53,822 nt of DNA from Bacteroidales bacterium. GTDB lineage: Bacteria; Bacteroidota; Bacteroidia; Bacteroidales; UBA3824. A model generated the notes under the pieces. It worked only from the letters and a program-made list of their open reading frames with translations, searched no databases and was not told the DNA's origin. Made by a program: the position numbers and the translations under genes. How positions within the stretch are numbered: the stretch's first letter is position 1; the number at the start of each line of letters is the position of its first letter. The stretch covers positions 1-53,822 of the forward strand of contig JAFXZT010000169.1 of NCBI GenBank assembly GCA_017541145.1. Reading direction: 5' to 3'. Shown here in pieces: positions 40,208-50,600 of this stretch.

Positions 40208-40669
40208 TTATTTAAACGTAATTTTTAACTTTACACTTTTGATGTCGATAAAGTTCAAAGTTTGCTGTGTTGTAACTTTTACTTTTTTACCGTTTTGTTT
40301 TTCGTTGTGACTTTGTTCTATTGTCACGCCGTTGTCGTCAGCTGTTACTATTTTACCTTTGAGCTTTTCGCCGTCATTCATTAGTATGTCAACTTCCTTG
40401 CCAATGTTTTTGAGATATTGTCTTGTAATTCTCAAAGGCTCTGTAAGACCGGGACTTGATACTTCAAGTTCGTAATCTTCTTTTTCTCTGTCCATCAGTC
40501 CTTCGAGTACCCGGCTGATTTCTCCGCATTGGTCTATGGTGATTCCCGCGTCGGTATCTGCCTTTATTGATATTACATTATCTTTGGTTACTTTGATATC
40601 TACAATAAAATATTGGCTAAGTTCTGGTGCTTGTTCGAATAATTCTTGTACTTGTTGCGCTGAAATCAT
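40208..40669 (-). CDS. rimP: Ribosome maturation factor RimP
   Basis: RimP is needed for late assembly of the 30S subunit. The protein has 153 residues. The conserved segments are DAGITIDQCGEISRVLEGLMD and YELEVSSPGLTEPL. It starts the rimP-nusA-infB operon, the standard bacterial order, behind a leader that carries a terminator-like hairpin. Confidence 0.95.
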   Translation of the reverse strand: MISAQQVQELFEQAPELSQYFIVDIKVTKDNVISIKADTDAGITIDQCGEISRVLEGLMDREKEDYELEVSSPGLTEPLRITRQYLKNIGKEVDILMNDGEKLKGKIVTADDNGVTIEQSHNEKQNGKKVKVTTQQTLNFIDIKSVKLKITFK

Positions 40670-40691
40670 TTTTCAAATAAAGTTGAATAAT

Positions 40692-40719
40692 AAAAAGAGG
40701 GGATTATATGGTCCCCTCT
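40692..40719 (-). terminator. Terminator-like hairpin in the rimP-nusA-infB leader
   Basis: AGAGGGGA (40696-40703) pairs perfectly with TCCCCTCT (40712-40719) around an 8-base loop. Read on the minus strand it is followed by T5 (40696-40692). It lies downstream of the consensus rimP promoter and 22 bases before the rimP ATG. Transcripts from that promoter must pass it, so it may attenuate the operon. It could also end transcription coming from the acyl-CoA synthetase gene. Confidence 0.8.
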
Positions 40720-40740
40720 ATCTTATTTTTTGTTGCGTTG

Positions 40741-40772
40741 CAAAATTATGTATTTTGTTTTAATATTCCAAA
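40741..40772 (-). promoter_or_regulatory. Promoter of rimP-nusA-infB
   Basis: On the minus strand TTTG (40772-40769), a 20-base spacer and TAATTTTG (40748-40741) match the consensus exactly. The predicted start is near 40735, about 65 bases before the rimP ATG. Confidence 0.85.
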
Positions 40773-40824
40773 ATAATTGTTGCTTTTTTTTGAAATTTAT
40801 GATTTTACGTGTTTTTTTTAGCAA

Positions 40825-42606
40825 TTATTTCGGTTGTTCTACGCCGTAGATTTCGTTGATTACGGTTTCGTATTTTTGTGCAATTACTCGGCGTTTTAGT
40901 TTCTGAGTTTGTGTAAGTTCGCCGCTTTCTGCGCTCCATACGTCGGTTACGAGTCGGAATTTGGCTATTTGTTCTACTTTGCCGAGGGTTTTGTTTACTT
41001 TCTGTATTTCTGAATCTATCAGTTTTATTACTTTTTCGTTTTTTACAAGTGCTTCCGGCAAAAGATTCGGTTCGCCTTGTTGCTCCATGTAGATTTTCAA
41101 CGCTTCAAAATTCGGTGATATGATTGCTGAGGCAAATTTTTGGCTTTCACCTACAATACACAATTGTGATATATAAGGTGATTCTTTGCATTTGCCTTCT
41201 ATCATTTGCGGCGCGATGTATTTACCTGACGATGTTTTGAATACATCTTTCTTCCTGTCAGTGATATGCAAAAAGTTTGGTGCAGAGATGTATCCGATAT
41301 CACCTGTACGGAAATATCCGTCTTCGGTCATTACTTCGCTTGTAGCTTCAGGATTTTTGTAATATCCTTTCATTACGTTCGGACCTTTTACAAGAATTTC
41401 GCCGTCTTCTGCTATTTTTACATCTTCGTTGCTTACGATTGGTCCGCAAGAAGAGAATTTGTGATGATTGATATCAGCGTGAGCAATAATCGGTGAAGTT
41501 TCTGTAAGTCCGTAACCTTCACATACTTTGATTCCGGCACACCAGAGCATACGGCTGAGGTTTGGTGATATTGCAGCACCGCCGCAACCAAAGAATTTCA
41601 TCTCGCCGCCAAAGAAATCTTCTCTCCAATGTTTGTAAACGAGTTTGTCCAAAATCATGCGTTCGATATTGTAGAAGAATCCGTTAGCATTGTTGTGCTC
41701 AAATCTTTGACCGAGTTCTACGGCTTTGTTGAAAAGTTTTTTCTTCATGCCGGTAAACTTTGCACCTTCTTTCATGATTCCTTCTACAATTTTTTCAGCT
41801 ACACGCGGTACAGTGTTGCAACCGTTGGCTTTTATTTCGCAAAGGTCTTTTACAATTGTTCCGAGATTTTGTGCGTAATAGATACCGATTCCGAGATATT
41901 GGTACATGTAGTTGAAACATCTTTCGTATACGTGACAAAGCGGAAGTATTGACAATACTTTGTGAGTATGATTGAGACCGAGGATATTGCAAGCACCTTG
42001 GAAATTGCTACAGAAATTCTTGTGAGTAAGCATTGCACCTTTGGAAAGTCCTGTAGTTCCCGAAGTATAAATTATAGAACAGAGGTCGTCTTCTTTTACA
42101 TCTTTTTTAGCTTTCTCAAGTTCTTCTTTGTAGTATACTTCGCTTTTTTTACCAAGTTCCAAAACGGTGTTCCAATTTTCAACACCATCTATTTGGTTGA
42201 AAGAATATACTTTTTGTAATGACGGTATATTGTTGACAACTTGACTTACTCGTCTCCAAGCTACAGCATCGGATATAAATGCGAATTTAGCTTCGCAGTG
42301 ATTGAGCATAAAATCATAATCCTTGCTGCTGATTGTCGGATAAACAGGAACGTGAACTGCACCGGTCATAGCGATAGCCATATCAATATAATTCCATTCA
42401 GGTCTGTTGTTTGATACAGTAGCAATTTTATCGCCTTTTTTAACGCCTAACGCCAAGAGTCCGTATGCCAAATATGTGGCATTTTTCTTAAACTCTTCTG
42501 TGCTGATCTGATTCCACTGTCCGTCAACTTTGGCTGCCAAGCAATCCTTGCGAGGAAATTTTTCCAAAGCGTAGTCTAATAGATCAAATGTTCTTGTTAC
42601 GTTCAT
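40825..42606 (-). CDS. Long-chain fatty acid-CoA ligase (AMP-forming)
   Basis: An acyl-CoA synthetase that activates fatty acids through an acyl-adenylate. The 593 residues fit the bacterial long-chain type. The AMP-binding P-loop YTSGTTGLSKGAMLTH lies near residue 180. The adenylate motif is GYGLTETSP, and the hinge region reads FRTGDIGYISAPNFLHITDRKKD. The catalytic lysine of the C-terminal lobe falls in the tail near TLGKVEQIAKFRLV. It has its own -7 box and no operon partner. Confidence 0.95.
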   Translation of the reverse strand: MNVTRTFDLLDYALEKFPRKDCLAAKVDGQWNQISTEEFKKNATYLAYGLLALGVKKGDKIATVSNNRPEWNYIDMAIAMTGAVHVPVYPTISSKDYDFMLNHCEAKFAFISDAVAWRRVSQVVNNIPSLQKVYSFNQIDGVENWNTVLELGKKSEVYYKEELEKAKKDVKEDDLCSIIYTSGTTGLSKGAMLTHKNFCSNFQGACNILGLNHTHKVLSILPLCHVYERCFNYMYQYLGIGIYYAQNLGTIVKDLCEIKANGCNTVPRVAEKIVEGIMKEGAKFTGMKKKLFNKAVELGQRFEHNNANGFFYNIERMILDKLVYKHWREDFFGGEMKFFGCGGAAISPNLSRMLWCAGIKVCEGYGLTETSPIIAHADINHHKFSSCGPIVSNEDVKIAEDGEILVKGPNVMKGYYKNPEATSEVMTEDGYFRTGDIGYISAPNFLHITDRKKDVFKTSSGKYIAPQMIEGKCKESPYISQLCIVGESQKFASAIISPNFEALKIYMEQQGEPNLLPEALVKNEKVIKLIDSEIQKVNKTLGKVEQIAKFRLVTDVWSAESGELTQTQKLKRRVIAQKYETVINEIYGVEQPK

Positions 42607-42656
42607 AATTTATTGTGGTTTTTAATTGTTCTCTTGATTAATAATTTTTTCTGCCG

Positions 42657-42664
42657 CAAAGATA
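42657..42664 (-). promoter_or_regulatory. -7 promoter box of the acyl-CoA ligase gene
   Basis: TATCTTTG on the minus strand (42664-42657), 50 bases before the start codon. No clear TTTG at the -33 distance. Confidence 0.6.
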
Positions 42665-42679
42665 AGAATAATTTTTCGA

Positions 42680-43180
42680 ATTTTTTTCACGGTCGAAAAA
42701 TATTTTTTTTGTTAATTTTCATTTAATTAGTTGTATTGTAAGGGGTTGAAATGAATTTAAATATTCGAAAATTTTTAGAATTTATTTTAAAATCGAATTT
42801 ATTCGAGGCTTTTTGTTCTTCATTTTTAATGTTTACAACACAAAATGATGCAATTATTTATCAAATTTGTGGTAATTTTTCGTTTTTTTCGATTTTTTGA
42901 AATTTTATAATTTTTGTCGGGTTTGATTTCGGATTATATCTTGTAACAAAAATTGATTGTAAAATCTTTATTCGCCCCTCGCAAGTAAACCTTTTATGAT
43001 TTAGTATCAATTATTTACATCGTTTTTGGAGCGGACATTTTTTTATGGTGCGGACATCGTGGAGGACGGACCTTTATATAATGGTGTATTTACATCTCAA
43101 ATTTTTTTGCGCGGAGTTGCACGAAAAGAAATTAAATTAGCTTTGTCCGAAAGTAAGAGATGTCACAAAAGATAATTGAT
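42680..43180. other. AT-rich gene-free stretch
   Basis: Nothing coding was seen over about 500 bases. Small features only: two GCGGACAT words near 43031-43060 with a related GGACGGAC, and a plus-strand -7-like TAGCTTTG (43138-43145) that leads only to a 10-codon ORF and the next terminator. Confidence 0.6.
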
Positions 43181-43181
43181 G

Positions 43182-43221
43182 TTAAAAAAAAATAAAGGCC
43201 ACCGGAAATAATCCGGCAGCC
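43182..43221 (-). terminator. Terminator of the DUF5606 gene
   Basis: On the minus strand a GGC..CCGG / CCGG..GCC stem (43197-43221, with a TG/TG internal mismatch) is followed by TTTATTTTTTTTT. It lies 30 bases beyond the stop codon at 43251. Confidence 0.85.
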
Positions 43222-43250
43222 GTGTTGGTATGCAAAAATTAAGTATATTC

Positions 43251-43880
43251 TTATTTTGTTTCTTCAGCTGATTGGTCTTCCGGTTTTGAAAGTTTTTTAG
43301 AACGTGTAGAAGTTCTTTTCTTGGTTTTGATTTCGCCGCCTTCTTCAGCAGCCGGAGTTTCTTCGTCAGTTTTCTTTGTAGCTTTTTTACGAGTTTTTTT
43401 AGGTTTTTCTTCAGCTTGAGCCTCAGCAGCTTCTGCCGGTTTTTCTTCTTCAGCTTTTGTTTCTTCTTCAGCTTTTTCAGATTCGTCAGCCTCGCCGTCT
43501 ACAAAACCTTTTTCTACCAAAATATTGTACCAAGCGTAAGCACGTTTGATATCCGAAAGAAATACTCGGTCGGTGTCCCAGTTAGGAAGAGCTTTAGAGA
43601 AAAGTTGTGTAAGTTCTTCATTTGAAGCTTTTTTAGGATTGAATGGAGTTTTAGTACCGTTCAATGCTTTGTAAAGATTTCTATAAACTTCAGAAAGTTT
43701 TGTGTCACCGTCTGTTGTATATATAGAGATATCTTCCAATGCGCTAATTCTTGAAGTCGCAAATGCAAGGCAACGTTTGCCGTCTACGATAGACTCTACG
43801 ATTAAACCATTTTTAGCTTGTGCCACGTGTTTGTACAAACCTGGGTATGTGGCGATTGATAGAATACCTTTTAAATTCAT
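43251..43880 (-). CDS. DUF5606 domain protein with charged tail
   Basis: A 209-residue cytoplasmic protein. The first 125 residues match, as I recall, the Bacteroidetes DUF5606 family (MNLKGILSIATYPGLYKHVAQAKNGLIVES, then FATSRISALEDISIYT). A conserved helical part follows (ASNEELTQLFSKALPNWDTDRVFLSDIKRAYAWYNIL). From about residue 125 on the tail is low-complexity: first Glu/Ala-rich, then Lys/Arg/Thr-rich (KPKKTRKKATKK, RTSTRSKKLSK), like a disordered nucleic-acid-binding tail. The function is unknown. It shares a divergent intergenic region with the OmpH-like gene. Confidence 0.85.
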   Translation of the reverse strand: MNLKGILSIATYPGLYKHVAQAKNGLIVESIVDGKRCLAFATSRISALEDISIYTTDGDTKLSEVYRNLYKALNGTKTPFNPKKASNEELTQLFSKALPNWDTDRVFLSDIKRAYAWYNILVEKGFVDGEADESEKAEEETKAEEEKPAEAAEAQAEEKPKKTRKKATKKTDEETPAAEEGGEIKTKKRTSTRSKKLSKPEDQSAEETK

Positions 43881-43912
43881 TTTATGTAATTTTTGAAACT
43901 AAATTGAGATTG

Positions 43913-43920
43913 CAAAGATA
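43913..43920 (-). promoter_or_regulatory. -7 promoter box of the DUF5606 gene
   Basis: TATCTTTG on the minus strand (43920-43913), 33 bases before the start codon. It is divergent from the OmpH-like promoter. Confidence 0.65.
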
Positions 43921-43948
43921 AAAAAAATCTGCTGCTTTGAAAAAAAAC

Positions 43949-43979
43949 TTTCAACTAAAATTTTATTGATTTATCTTTG
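43949..43979 (+). promoter_or_regulatory. Promoter of the OmpH-like gene
   Basis: TTTC (43949-43952, near-match to TTTG), a 19-base spacer and TATCTTTG (43972-43979). The leader to ATG 44022 is about 37 bases. Confidence 0.65.
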
Positions 43980-44021
43980 CAACAAATTTAGAAATTAAAA
44001 TTTAATATTGGAAATAAAACA

Positions 44022-44657
44022 ATGAAAAAATGTTTTTTAATTACCAAAGCTTTTGCATGTGCTTTGTCCTTGACAGCTTTGGTTGGCTGTGGTAGCCAGT
44101 CAAACTCTAATGGTGCTGCTTCAAACGGCTCTGCTTCAAATGGTTCCGGCGATATCGCTTTTGTTTACATCGATAGTCTTGTAAATGGATATGATCTCTA
44201 CAATGATGAAGCTACTAAACTTATGGCTAAACAAAATCAGTATGAACAAGAACTTAACAGCAAGGGTAAATCCATCGAACGCCGTATGATGGAATTGCAA
44301 AAAAATTACGAAAACAAGCTTGTTACTCCTACAAGAGCTCAGGAAATCGGTCAACAACTTCAGGTTGAACAACAGAAACTTCTTCAACTTAGAGATCAAC
44401 AATCTATGGAACTTGCTGACGATCAAGCTCAAATCATGGGTCGCGTTGGTGATTCTATCAAAAATTTTATCAAAGAATTTAATGCTGACCACAAATACAA
44501 ATTTATTTTGAGTACACAAGGCAGTTCTACTTTGCTCTATGCAGATCCTGCTGCTGATATTACTAATGTTGTTCTCAAAGAATTGAACAATCGTTATAAT
44601 AAAAACGATGGAGCATCTGCTGTAGCTCCTGCTGCTGATTCTACTGCTGCAAAATAA
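44022..44657 (+). CDS. OmpH/Skp-family lipoprotein
   Basis: An envelope protein of 211 residues. The lipoprotein signal ends at LVGC (Cys23), followed by a Ser/Asn/Gly-rich linker. The rest is an OmpH/Skp-type domain: the strand IAFVYIDSLVNGYDLY, long coiled-coil helices (about 68-140, EQELNSKGKSIERRMMELQKNYENKL), and the closing KYKFILSTQGSSTLLYADPAADIT with NVVLKEL. Skp proteins chaperone outer-membrane proteins in the periplasm. A lipid-anchored copy is common in Bacteroidetes. It is monocistronic with a strong terminator. Confidence 0.9.
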   Translation: MKKCFLITKAFACALSLTALVGCGSQSNSNGAASNGSASNGSGDIAFVYIDSLVNGYDLYNDEATKLMAKQNQYEQELNSKGKSIERRMMELQKNYENKLVTPTRAQEIGQQLQVEQQKLLQLRDQQSMELADDQAQIMGRVGDSIKNFIKEFNADHKYKFILSTQGSSTLLYADPAADITNVVLKELNNRYNKNDGASAVAPAADSTAAK

Positions 44658-44676
44658 TTTTACTTTATTAATAATT

Positions 44677-44719
44677 AAGCACTCTGATTCTGATTTTTCA
44701 GGGTGCTTTATTTTTTTTT
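44677..44719 (+). terminator. Terminator of the OmpH-like gene
   Basis: AAGCACTCTGA (44677-44687) pairs with TCAGGGTGCTT (44698-44708), with one G-U pair, followed by TA and a T9 run. Confidence 0.92.
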
Positions 44720-44735
44720 ACAGTTTTTATCGTTT

Positions 44736-45980
44736 ATGCAAAATTTTTTCGATACATATTTTCTGAGATACAACGTTTTCCCGGCTCATATTTCACAAGT
44801 TCCACATCCGGAACTCAAACTTATTGTAATAATTCCGTCTTACAACGAGCCTGATATTGAGCCTACTCTAAAATCGTTGCTAAATTGTAAACCTACAAAA
44901 TTTCCGGTGGAAGTAATTGTAGTAATCAATTCGCGTGAAAACGATTCTGAGGATGTAATCCGTCAAAACGAATTTACAATCAGTCAGATAGAAAAAGTAA
45001 ATTCTCAGAAAATGCGTAACGATATCAATATTTATTATTGTCGTGAAGAGCGTTTGCCGCGAAAACATGCGGGAGTGGGTTTCGCACGAAAAATTGGTAT
45101 GGACGAGGCTGTAAGAAGATTTGCTCAAATCGGTAATTCTGAGGGTGTTATTATAAATTTTGATGCTGACAGTACTTGTAATTACGAATATCTTTACGAG
45201 ATCGAAAACTTTTTTTTGCATCATCCCAAGGCCGAGGCAGTTTCAATTTATTTTCAGCATGATATTGATTCTGAGGAATATCCGGAGTTTAACAGAATTG
45301 CAATTGCAAAATACGAACTTTACATGCGGTATTATATTTTGGCGCAACGTTACGCCGGATTTCCGCACGCATTTCATACAATGGGATCGTCGTTTGCCGT
45401 GAGAGTAAAACCGTATTGTTTGGAAGGCGGCATGAATCGTCGTCAAGCCGGCGAGGATTTTTACTTTTTACAAAAAGTGATTCCGCGAGGTAAATTTTTC
45501 AGTTTGAATTCTGCCGTGGTTTATCCTTCTATTAGATGTTCGCAGCGTGTGCCTTTTGGTACGGGTATGACTTTAACTCAAATGAAATCGTTGGAATACA
45601 GCGTTTTTGATGTTAGAAGTTTTGAAGCATTGAAGAAATTTTTCTCAACCGCAAAATTTTTCTTTACTGACAAATCCAAAGTAATAATTGATGATTGTCT
45701 GACTGAATTTTTGTCACAAAATGATTTTTACAAGGCTGTGGATCAGATGGTTGAGAACAGTACCAACGAAACTACATTTTTGAAACGTTTCTTTACATGG
45801 TTTGATGCTTTCAGATTGTTGAAATTTTTGCATTTTATTCACGAAGGCTATTTCTCACCGGTTCCTGTAGAAAAAAGTGCATCACAATTGCTTGATATTT
45901 TGGGTATTGACTATAATAAAAACGATATTTCGGCTCAAACTCTTCTTAGAAAATACCGTGAGCTGAAAATGGATGTTTAA
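44736..45980 (+). CDS. Family 2 glycosyltransferase
   Basis: A 414-residue GT-A fold glycosyltransferase. I chose ATG 44736, since the in-frame start at 44703 lies in the terminator. The nucleotide-binding start is LKLIVIIPSYNEPDIEPTLK. The DxD motif is in GVIINFDADSTCNYEYL (near residue 150). A later GEDFYFLQKV contains the acidic ED motif typical of the family. No membrane helix is obvious. The sugar and acceptor are unknown. It runs convergent with the sensor kinase gene, and the two stop codons overlap by 4 bases. Confidence 0.85.
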   Translation: MQNFFDTYFLRYNVFPAHISQVPHPELKLIVIIPSYNEPDIEPTLKSLLNCKPTKFPVEVIVVINSRENDSEDVIRQNEFTISQIEKVNSQKMRNDINIYYCREERLPRKHAGVGFARKIGMDEAVRRFAQIGNSEGVIINFDADSTCNYEYLYEIENFFLHHPKAEAVSIYFQHDIDSEEYPEFNRIAIAKYELYMRYYILAQRYAGFPHAFHTMGSSFAVRVKPYCLEGGMNRRQAGEDFYFLQKVIPRGKFFSLNSAVVYPSIRCSQRVPFGTGMTLTQMKSLEYSVFDVRSFEALKKFFSTAKFFFTDKSKVIIDDCLTEFLSQNDFYKAVDQMVENSTNETTFLKRFFTWFDAFRLLKFLHFIHEGYFSPVPVEKSASQLLDILGIDYNKNDISAQTLLRKYRELKMDV

Positions 45981-47545
45981 TAATTGAGCAACTTGCTGAG
46001 TGCCAACGATGACAACGGTTTGTAAATGATAATATCCGACAATGCCATTATTTTGTTTTTCTCGGTTTCGTTTGGCTTTTCCGAAACTATGAAAGCCAAT
46101 CTTGCGTCGGGTTTTTCATCAAGAATCTGACGCGCAAATCTCAAACTGATTTCTATTGTTGTAATTACTTCTACAATTATGTAAATGATATTTTTGCCTG
46201 ATTTGAAATATTTTATGATTTCATCCATTTCTTTTACTTGTTGAACTTCAAAATTGTACGAATTGCAGAATGTTTTTATCGTACAAAAATCTTTGTCAGC
46301 CGGAGTAGCTACCAAAATTATACCGCTGTGTTTCTGTTTGTTGATATGACTTTCTATTGCATCGTAAATATTATTTTCTTCCTTTTTTTCTTCCAAAAGC
46401 GGAATTTCTACCCAAAAACTGCTTCCGATATTTACGTGACTTTCCACACCGATTTCTCCGTTCATCAGGTTAACAAGACCTTTGCAAATACTCAAGCCGA
46501 GTCCTGCGCCTTCAAAATGGCGTGACAATGATTGTTCGTCCTGCGTAAATGATTCAAATATAGTATCTTTACGTTTTTGATCGAATCCTATTCCGGTGTC
46601 GGCTACTATGAATTTTATTTTGCTGTTGCTAATTACATATTCGATATTTACGCTTCCTACTTTGGTAAATTTTATAGCGTTGGCAACTAAATTATAAAGT
46701 ATCTTGAAATATCCGTTTTCAAAACCGCGGATATATTTTTTTTGAGTTAAATTGCTTACAACATTTATTTCAAGATTTTTATTTAGTTGTCGCTTGATAT
46801 CTTGCGCTTGGTTTACGATATTGGCAACCAATAAGTTGACATCAAATGTAGAAATCGAAATTTCAATATCGCCGGATTTTATTTGCGAATAATAAATTAT
46901 ATCGTTGAAAGTATCAATAAAACGGCTTGTTGACTTGTTGAGAATTTCAGTGTATTCCTGACGGCGCTCAGGCGATAGGCTGGGGGAGACCAGAAATTGT
47001 GAAAATCCAAGTATTCCGTTTATCGGGGTTCGTATTTCGTGATTGATTACAGCAAGAAATGCCGATTTTAGTTTGTCGGATTGCAAAGCTTTTTGGCGTG
47101 CCTCTTCCAACAACAGATAACTCTCTTTCAGCTTGGTACTTTCGTTAGAAATCATCAGTCTGAGTGAGCGTATCATTTTTTCGTAAATATTTTTTGTGTT
47201 GTTGATTTCTTTGTTGTCGCGGATTAGTCTTTCGTATGCAATTTCCTTTTCGTTGAGCAAAGTGGTAGTAAATTCCAATTCGTTGGATAATTTTTCTTTG
47301 TCATCGAGATATTGTTTTTCGTTTTTTTCTGCTGTTTTAGCAAATTTCATGTATATCGCAATGAGAATGATATAAGATGCTAAATTTGCAAAACCGAACA
47401 AACCCAATTCAAATGTTAATAAACTTCGGGAAGAGGTATACAAAGTGGTAGTTTGTGATTGTATAAACCATACCAATATCGCGTACAAGACGATATTTAT
47501 GATTAGAATTATTAAAAATATTATGGGTTTGTGATTTTTCTGCAT
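45977..47545 (-). CDS. Membrane sensor histidine kinase with degenerate receiver domain
   Basis: A 522-residue kinase. Two membrane helices (about 7-29 and 48-66) are joined by a short periplasmic loop. A coiled coil (about 70-155) leads to the HisKA domain, with phospho-acceptor His169 in NHEIRTPINGILGFSQF. The HATPase part has NLVANAIKFT, DTGIGF and GAGLGLSICKGLV. The C-terminal 115 residues have the length and final KP of a receiver. However, the acidic pocket reads ILVATPADKD and the phospho-acceptor strand reads NIIYIIVEV, so the aspartates are missing. It overlaps the glycosyltransferase stop and diverges from the hybrid kinase. Confidence 0.88.
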   Translation of the reverse strand: MQKNHKPIIFLIILIINIVLYAILVWFIQSQTTTLYTSSRSLLTFELGLFGFANLASYIILIAIYMKFAKTAEKNEKQYLDDKEKLSNELEFTTTLLNEKEIAYERLIRDNKEINNTKNIYEKMIRSLRLMISNESTKLKESYLLLEEARQKALQSDKLKSAFLAVINHEIRTPINGILGFSQFLVSPSLSPERRQEYTEILNKSTSRFIDTFNDIIYYSQIKSGDIEISISTFDVNLLVANIVNQAQDIKRQLNKNLEINVVSNLTQKKYIRGFENGYFKILYNLVANAIKFTKVGSVNIEYVISNSKIKFIVADTGIGFDQKRKDTIFESFTQDEQSLSRHFEGAGLGLSICKGLVNLMNGEIGVESHVNIGSSFWVEIPLLEEKKEENNIYDAIESHINKQKHSGIILVATPADKDFCTIKTFCNSYNFEVQQVKEMDEIIKYFKSGKNIIYIIVEVITTIEISLRFARQILDEKPDARLAFIVSEKPNETEKNKIMALSDIIIYKPLSSLALSKLLNY

Positions 47546-47570
47546 TCGAGTTTGAATTTTTCGGTCGGCT

Positions 47571-47578
47571 CAAATGTA
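47571..47578 (-). promoter_or_regulatory. -7 promoter box of the minus-strand sensor kinase
   Basis: TACATTTG on the minus strand (47578-47571), 26 bases before the start codon. No clear -33 TTTG. Confidence 0.5.
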
Positions 47579-47665
47579 GAAAAAAAATTCAATTAAATAC
47601 TTTTTTTATTGTTGTTTTTGCGAATTTATTTTTTTAATTTGGCGTTTTGTAAATAACGACTTATT

Positions 47666-50600
47666 ATGGAAAGAGAATATTTTAACTCATTTACTATATA
47701 TCTGATTTTTGCGGGTGGTATAGTTTTATTCTGCCTATTGTTGTTATGGCTATGGGCGAAAAAAAATAAGAATAATATTTTTGCATCTTCTGCTGAAAAA
47801 AAATCATTGTCAGAATCCCAAATCCTGATGGAACTTTCTGATGCTGTGATAGTTTGCGACAAAACCGGCGTGATTTCTTTCATTAATTCTCTTGCAATGC
47901 GTATTTTCGGTGATACTATTGCCAAAGGTGATAATTTTTATAACAATACGTATTTCAAGATTCCGGCTTTTGAGAATATCAACAAAAAGTCAGGAGATAT
48001 TTTGTTTTCTGACATCGATTTTAGTTTAGTTAAAAATCAGTATTTTAGTAATATCCATTCTTTCAGATGTAAGGTTTCCGTTAATTTGGAATCAATTGTT
48101 GTTGTGATTACAGATATATCGGATTCGCTGCTTATCAACGATAATTATTCATTGTTAAATGATATTACTCCTGGAATTATAGATTTTGTATCGTCTTCAG
48201 TTTCAATTTATTCCGGTGAGGGACGACGGATGTACGTAAATATGGCATTCAGAAAAGCTTTTGGTATTACAGATATGGGATACCTTTCTGTTGCGGAACA
48301 TACGGCATGGAATTCTTTAGTTTATAGCGAAAACTTCAGAAAAAAAGTTCAGTTGCAAGATGAAGGCGAAGTTTACCTGAAAGTAGATTTTCGTAAACCT
48401 GAAGTTAGAGATTGGTATCATTCTTCCAACAACAATGTTTTATTTCTTCATGTAAAGTTTAAGAAATTTTACAAAGATAAAGGTTCAAAACCTATAATTG
48501 CTTTTGTGGCTGATGATGTGTCTGAAAAAGAACAATATAATCAGCGAGAGAGCGAAAGTTATGAACTTATAAAACGTATCAGGGATTTGAAAATTTTAGT
48601 TTTTTTCAGATATTTTGTATCCGAAAAAACTGTTCAAGTATACAACGAAGCCGGATTGTTGGAAATAATTCCGTCCAACGAGTTTTTCAAGAAATTTGTG
48701 CCACAAGATGTTGCGATGCTCAAAGATGCAATTCAAAAATTAGTTACCGGAAAATGTTATTCAATAAGTATGGTGCTTCGCTCGTTGGATTCACAAATAG
48801 ACGGCGGCAACAAGTATTGGAATACACACATGACATCCGTAATAGAAGACGGAAAAATTATAAAAATTGAGGGTCTTTGCAATAGTATTACGTACAAAAC
48901 ATTGTATTACAGAGAGAAAGAAAAACATAGCGCGAACAAATCTGTAATACAAAACAATTTGGTAAACTTGTCAACACCTTTTATTTATACGGTTTCAGAC
49001 GGTTTGCTTTTTATGCCGGAACGAAATCGCAGGATGTTTCTTTCTGATTATCTGAAACATATCGATCCTGTTGACTTGAAAAATAATGCCGAAATTATCA
49101 ACTCTATAAAAGCCGGAAAAAATATATCAGCTTCTATTACATACCGTTACAAAACCTTGTGCAGATGGCATACTATGCAGTTTTCAATCTCGCCGAGTAC
49201 AAAAGATAAATTTGGTAATGTATTGGTTTATAATGGTGTGGTTTTAACAAGTCCGCGTTGGAATCAACTCGTAACCTCAGAAGAGAGCGACAAGCTTTTG
49301 AAATCAATTATCAACAGCATTCCGTGTATGTTTACGATAAAAGATCCCGACGATGATTTCAGATATTTGATTGCCAACAATGTTTTTTGTAATGTACTGG
49401 ATATCGATCATGATTTGCTGATTATGCATAATGATTACGATATTTTTGGTCACAACAAAATTACAGAAGGTTGTTATAAAAAAGATTACGAGACATTGGA
49501 AACCGGAGCCGTTTCTTACGATGTAGATTTCGAGCGTAACGGTACAAAAATTTCGTTACATATCAACAAGGTATTGTATACCGACACTAAAGGCAAACGT
49601 TATTTGATTTCGTCTGCGTTGAATTTAACAAAACTCAATTCTATAATTGAGCAATTGAAAGATGCCAAGAACAATGCCGAACGTTCAGACAGATTGAAGT
49701 CAGCATTTTTGGCAAATATGAGTCATGAAATTCGTACCCCGTTGAATGCAATTTGCGGTTTTTCGAGCTTGATTGGCAGTACGTTGAATCCGGAAAAACA
49801 AGAAGCTTACTCTAAACTTATCGTTACAAATTCCGATCATCTGTTGAAAATTATTGGTGATATCTTGGATTTGTCGAAAATTGAAGCCGGATATGTGAAT
49901 TTTATGTACGAGGATTTTGACATCTCAAAGCTTTTCAATGACATCTGCAAACGATACAATAAACGTAAAAATCCCGGCGTGGAACTTATTTACGAACAGC
50001 CGTATCCGTATTGCGTAGTAAATAGTGATATCCGACGTATAAAACAAATTGTTACCAATTTCCTTTCCAACGCGTTGAAATTCACAACAAAAGGTTATGT
50101 AAAAATCGGTTACAAATATCAGGACAACGGCATTTATATTTATGTGGAAGATACGGGAACGGGTATTTCGGAAGACAACTATTCAAAAATATTCTGTCGT
50201 TTTGAGAAACTAGATCCTTACGTTCAGGGTTCCGGATTGGGACTTGCGCTTACAAAATCCATTGTGGAATGTGCCGGCGGATATGTCGATTTCAAGTCAC
50301 AACTTGGCAAAGGTTCAAAATTTTGGGCATGGATTCCGTGTCCTGTTACAGTTTCCTGCAACGAACCGATTGAATTTGAAACGAAAGAAACCTTGACACC
50401 GCGTCCGATTCGCCGCAATTTAACAAAAATGCTTGTAGCCGAAGACGACGACGGAAATTTTGCTTTGATGTATGCCGTATTGAGAGATAATTATCGTGTA
50501 GAACGTGCAGTAGACGGCGAAGACGTTGTAAAAAAAGCAATTTCAAATCAATACGGAATAATATTTATGGATATTAAAATGCCGAAACTCGATGGTTTGG

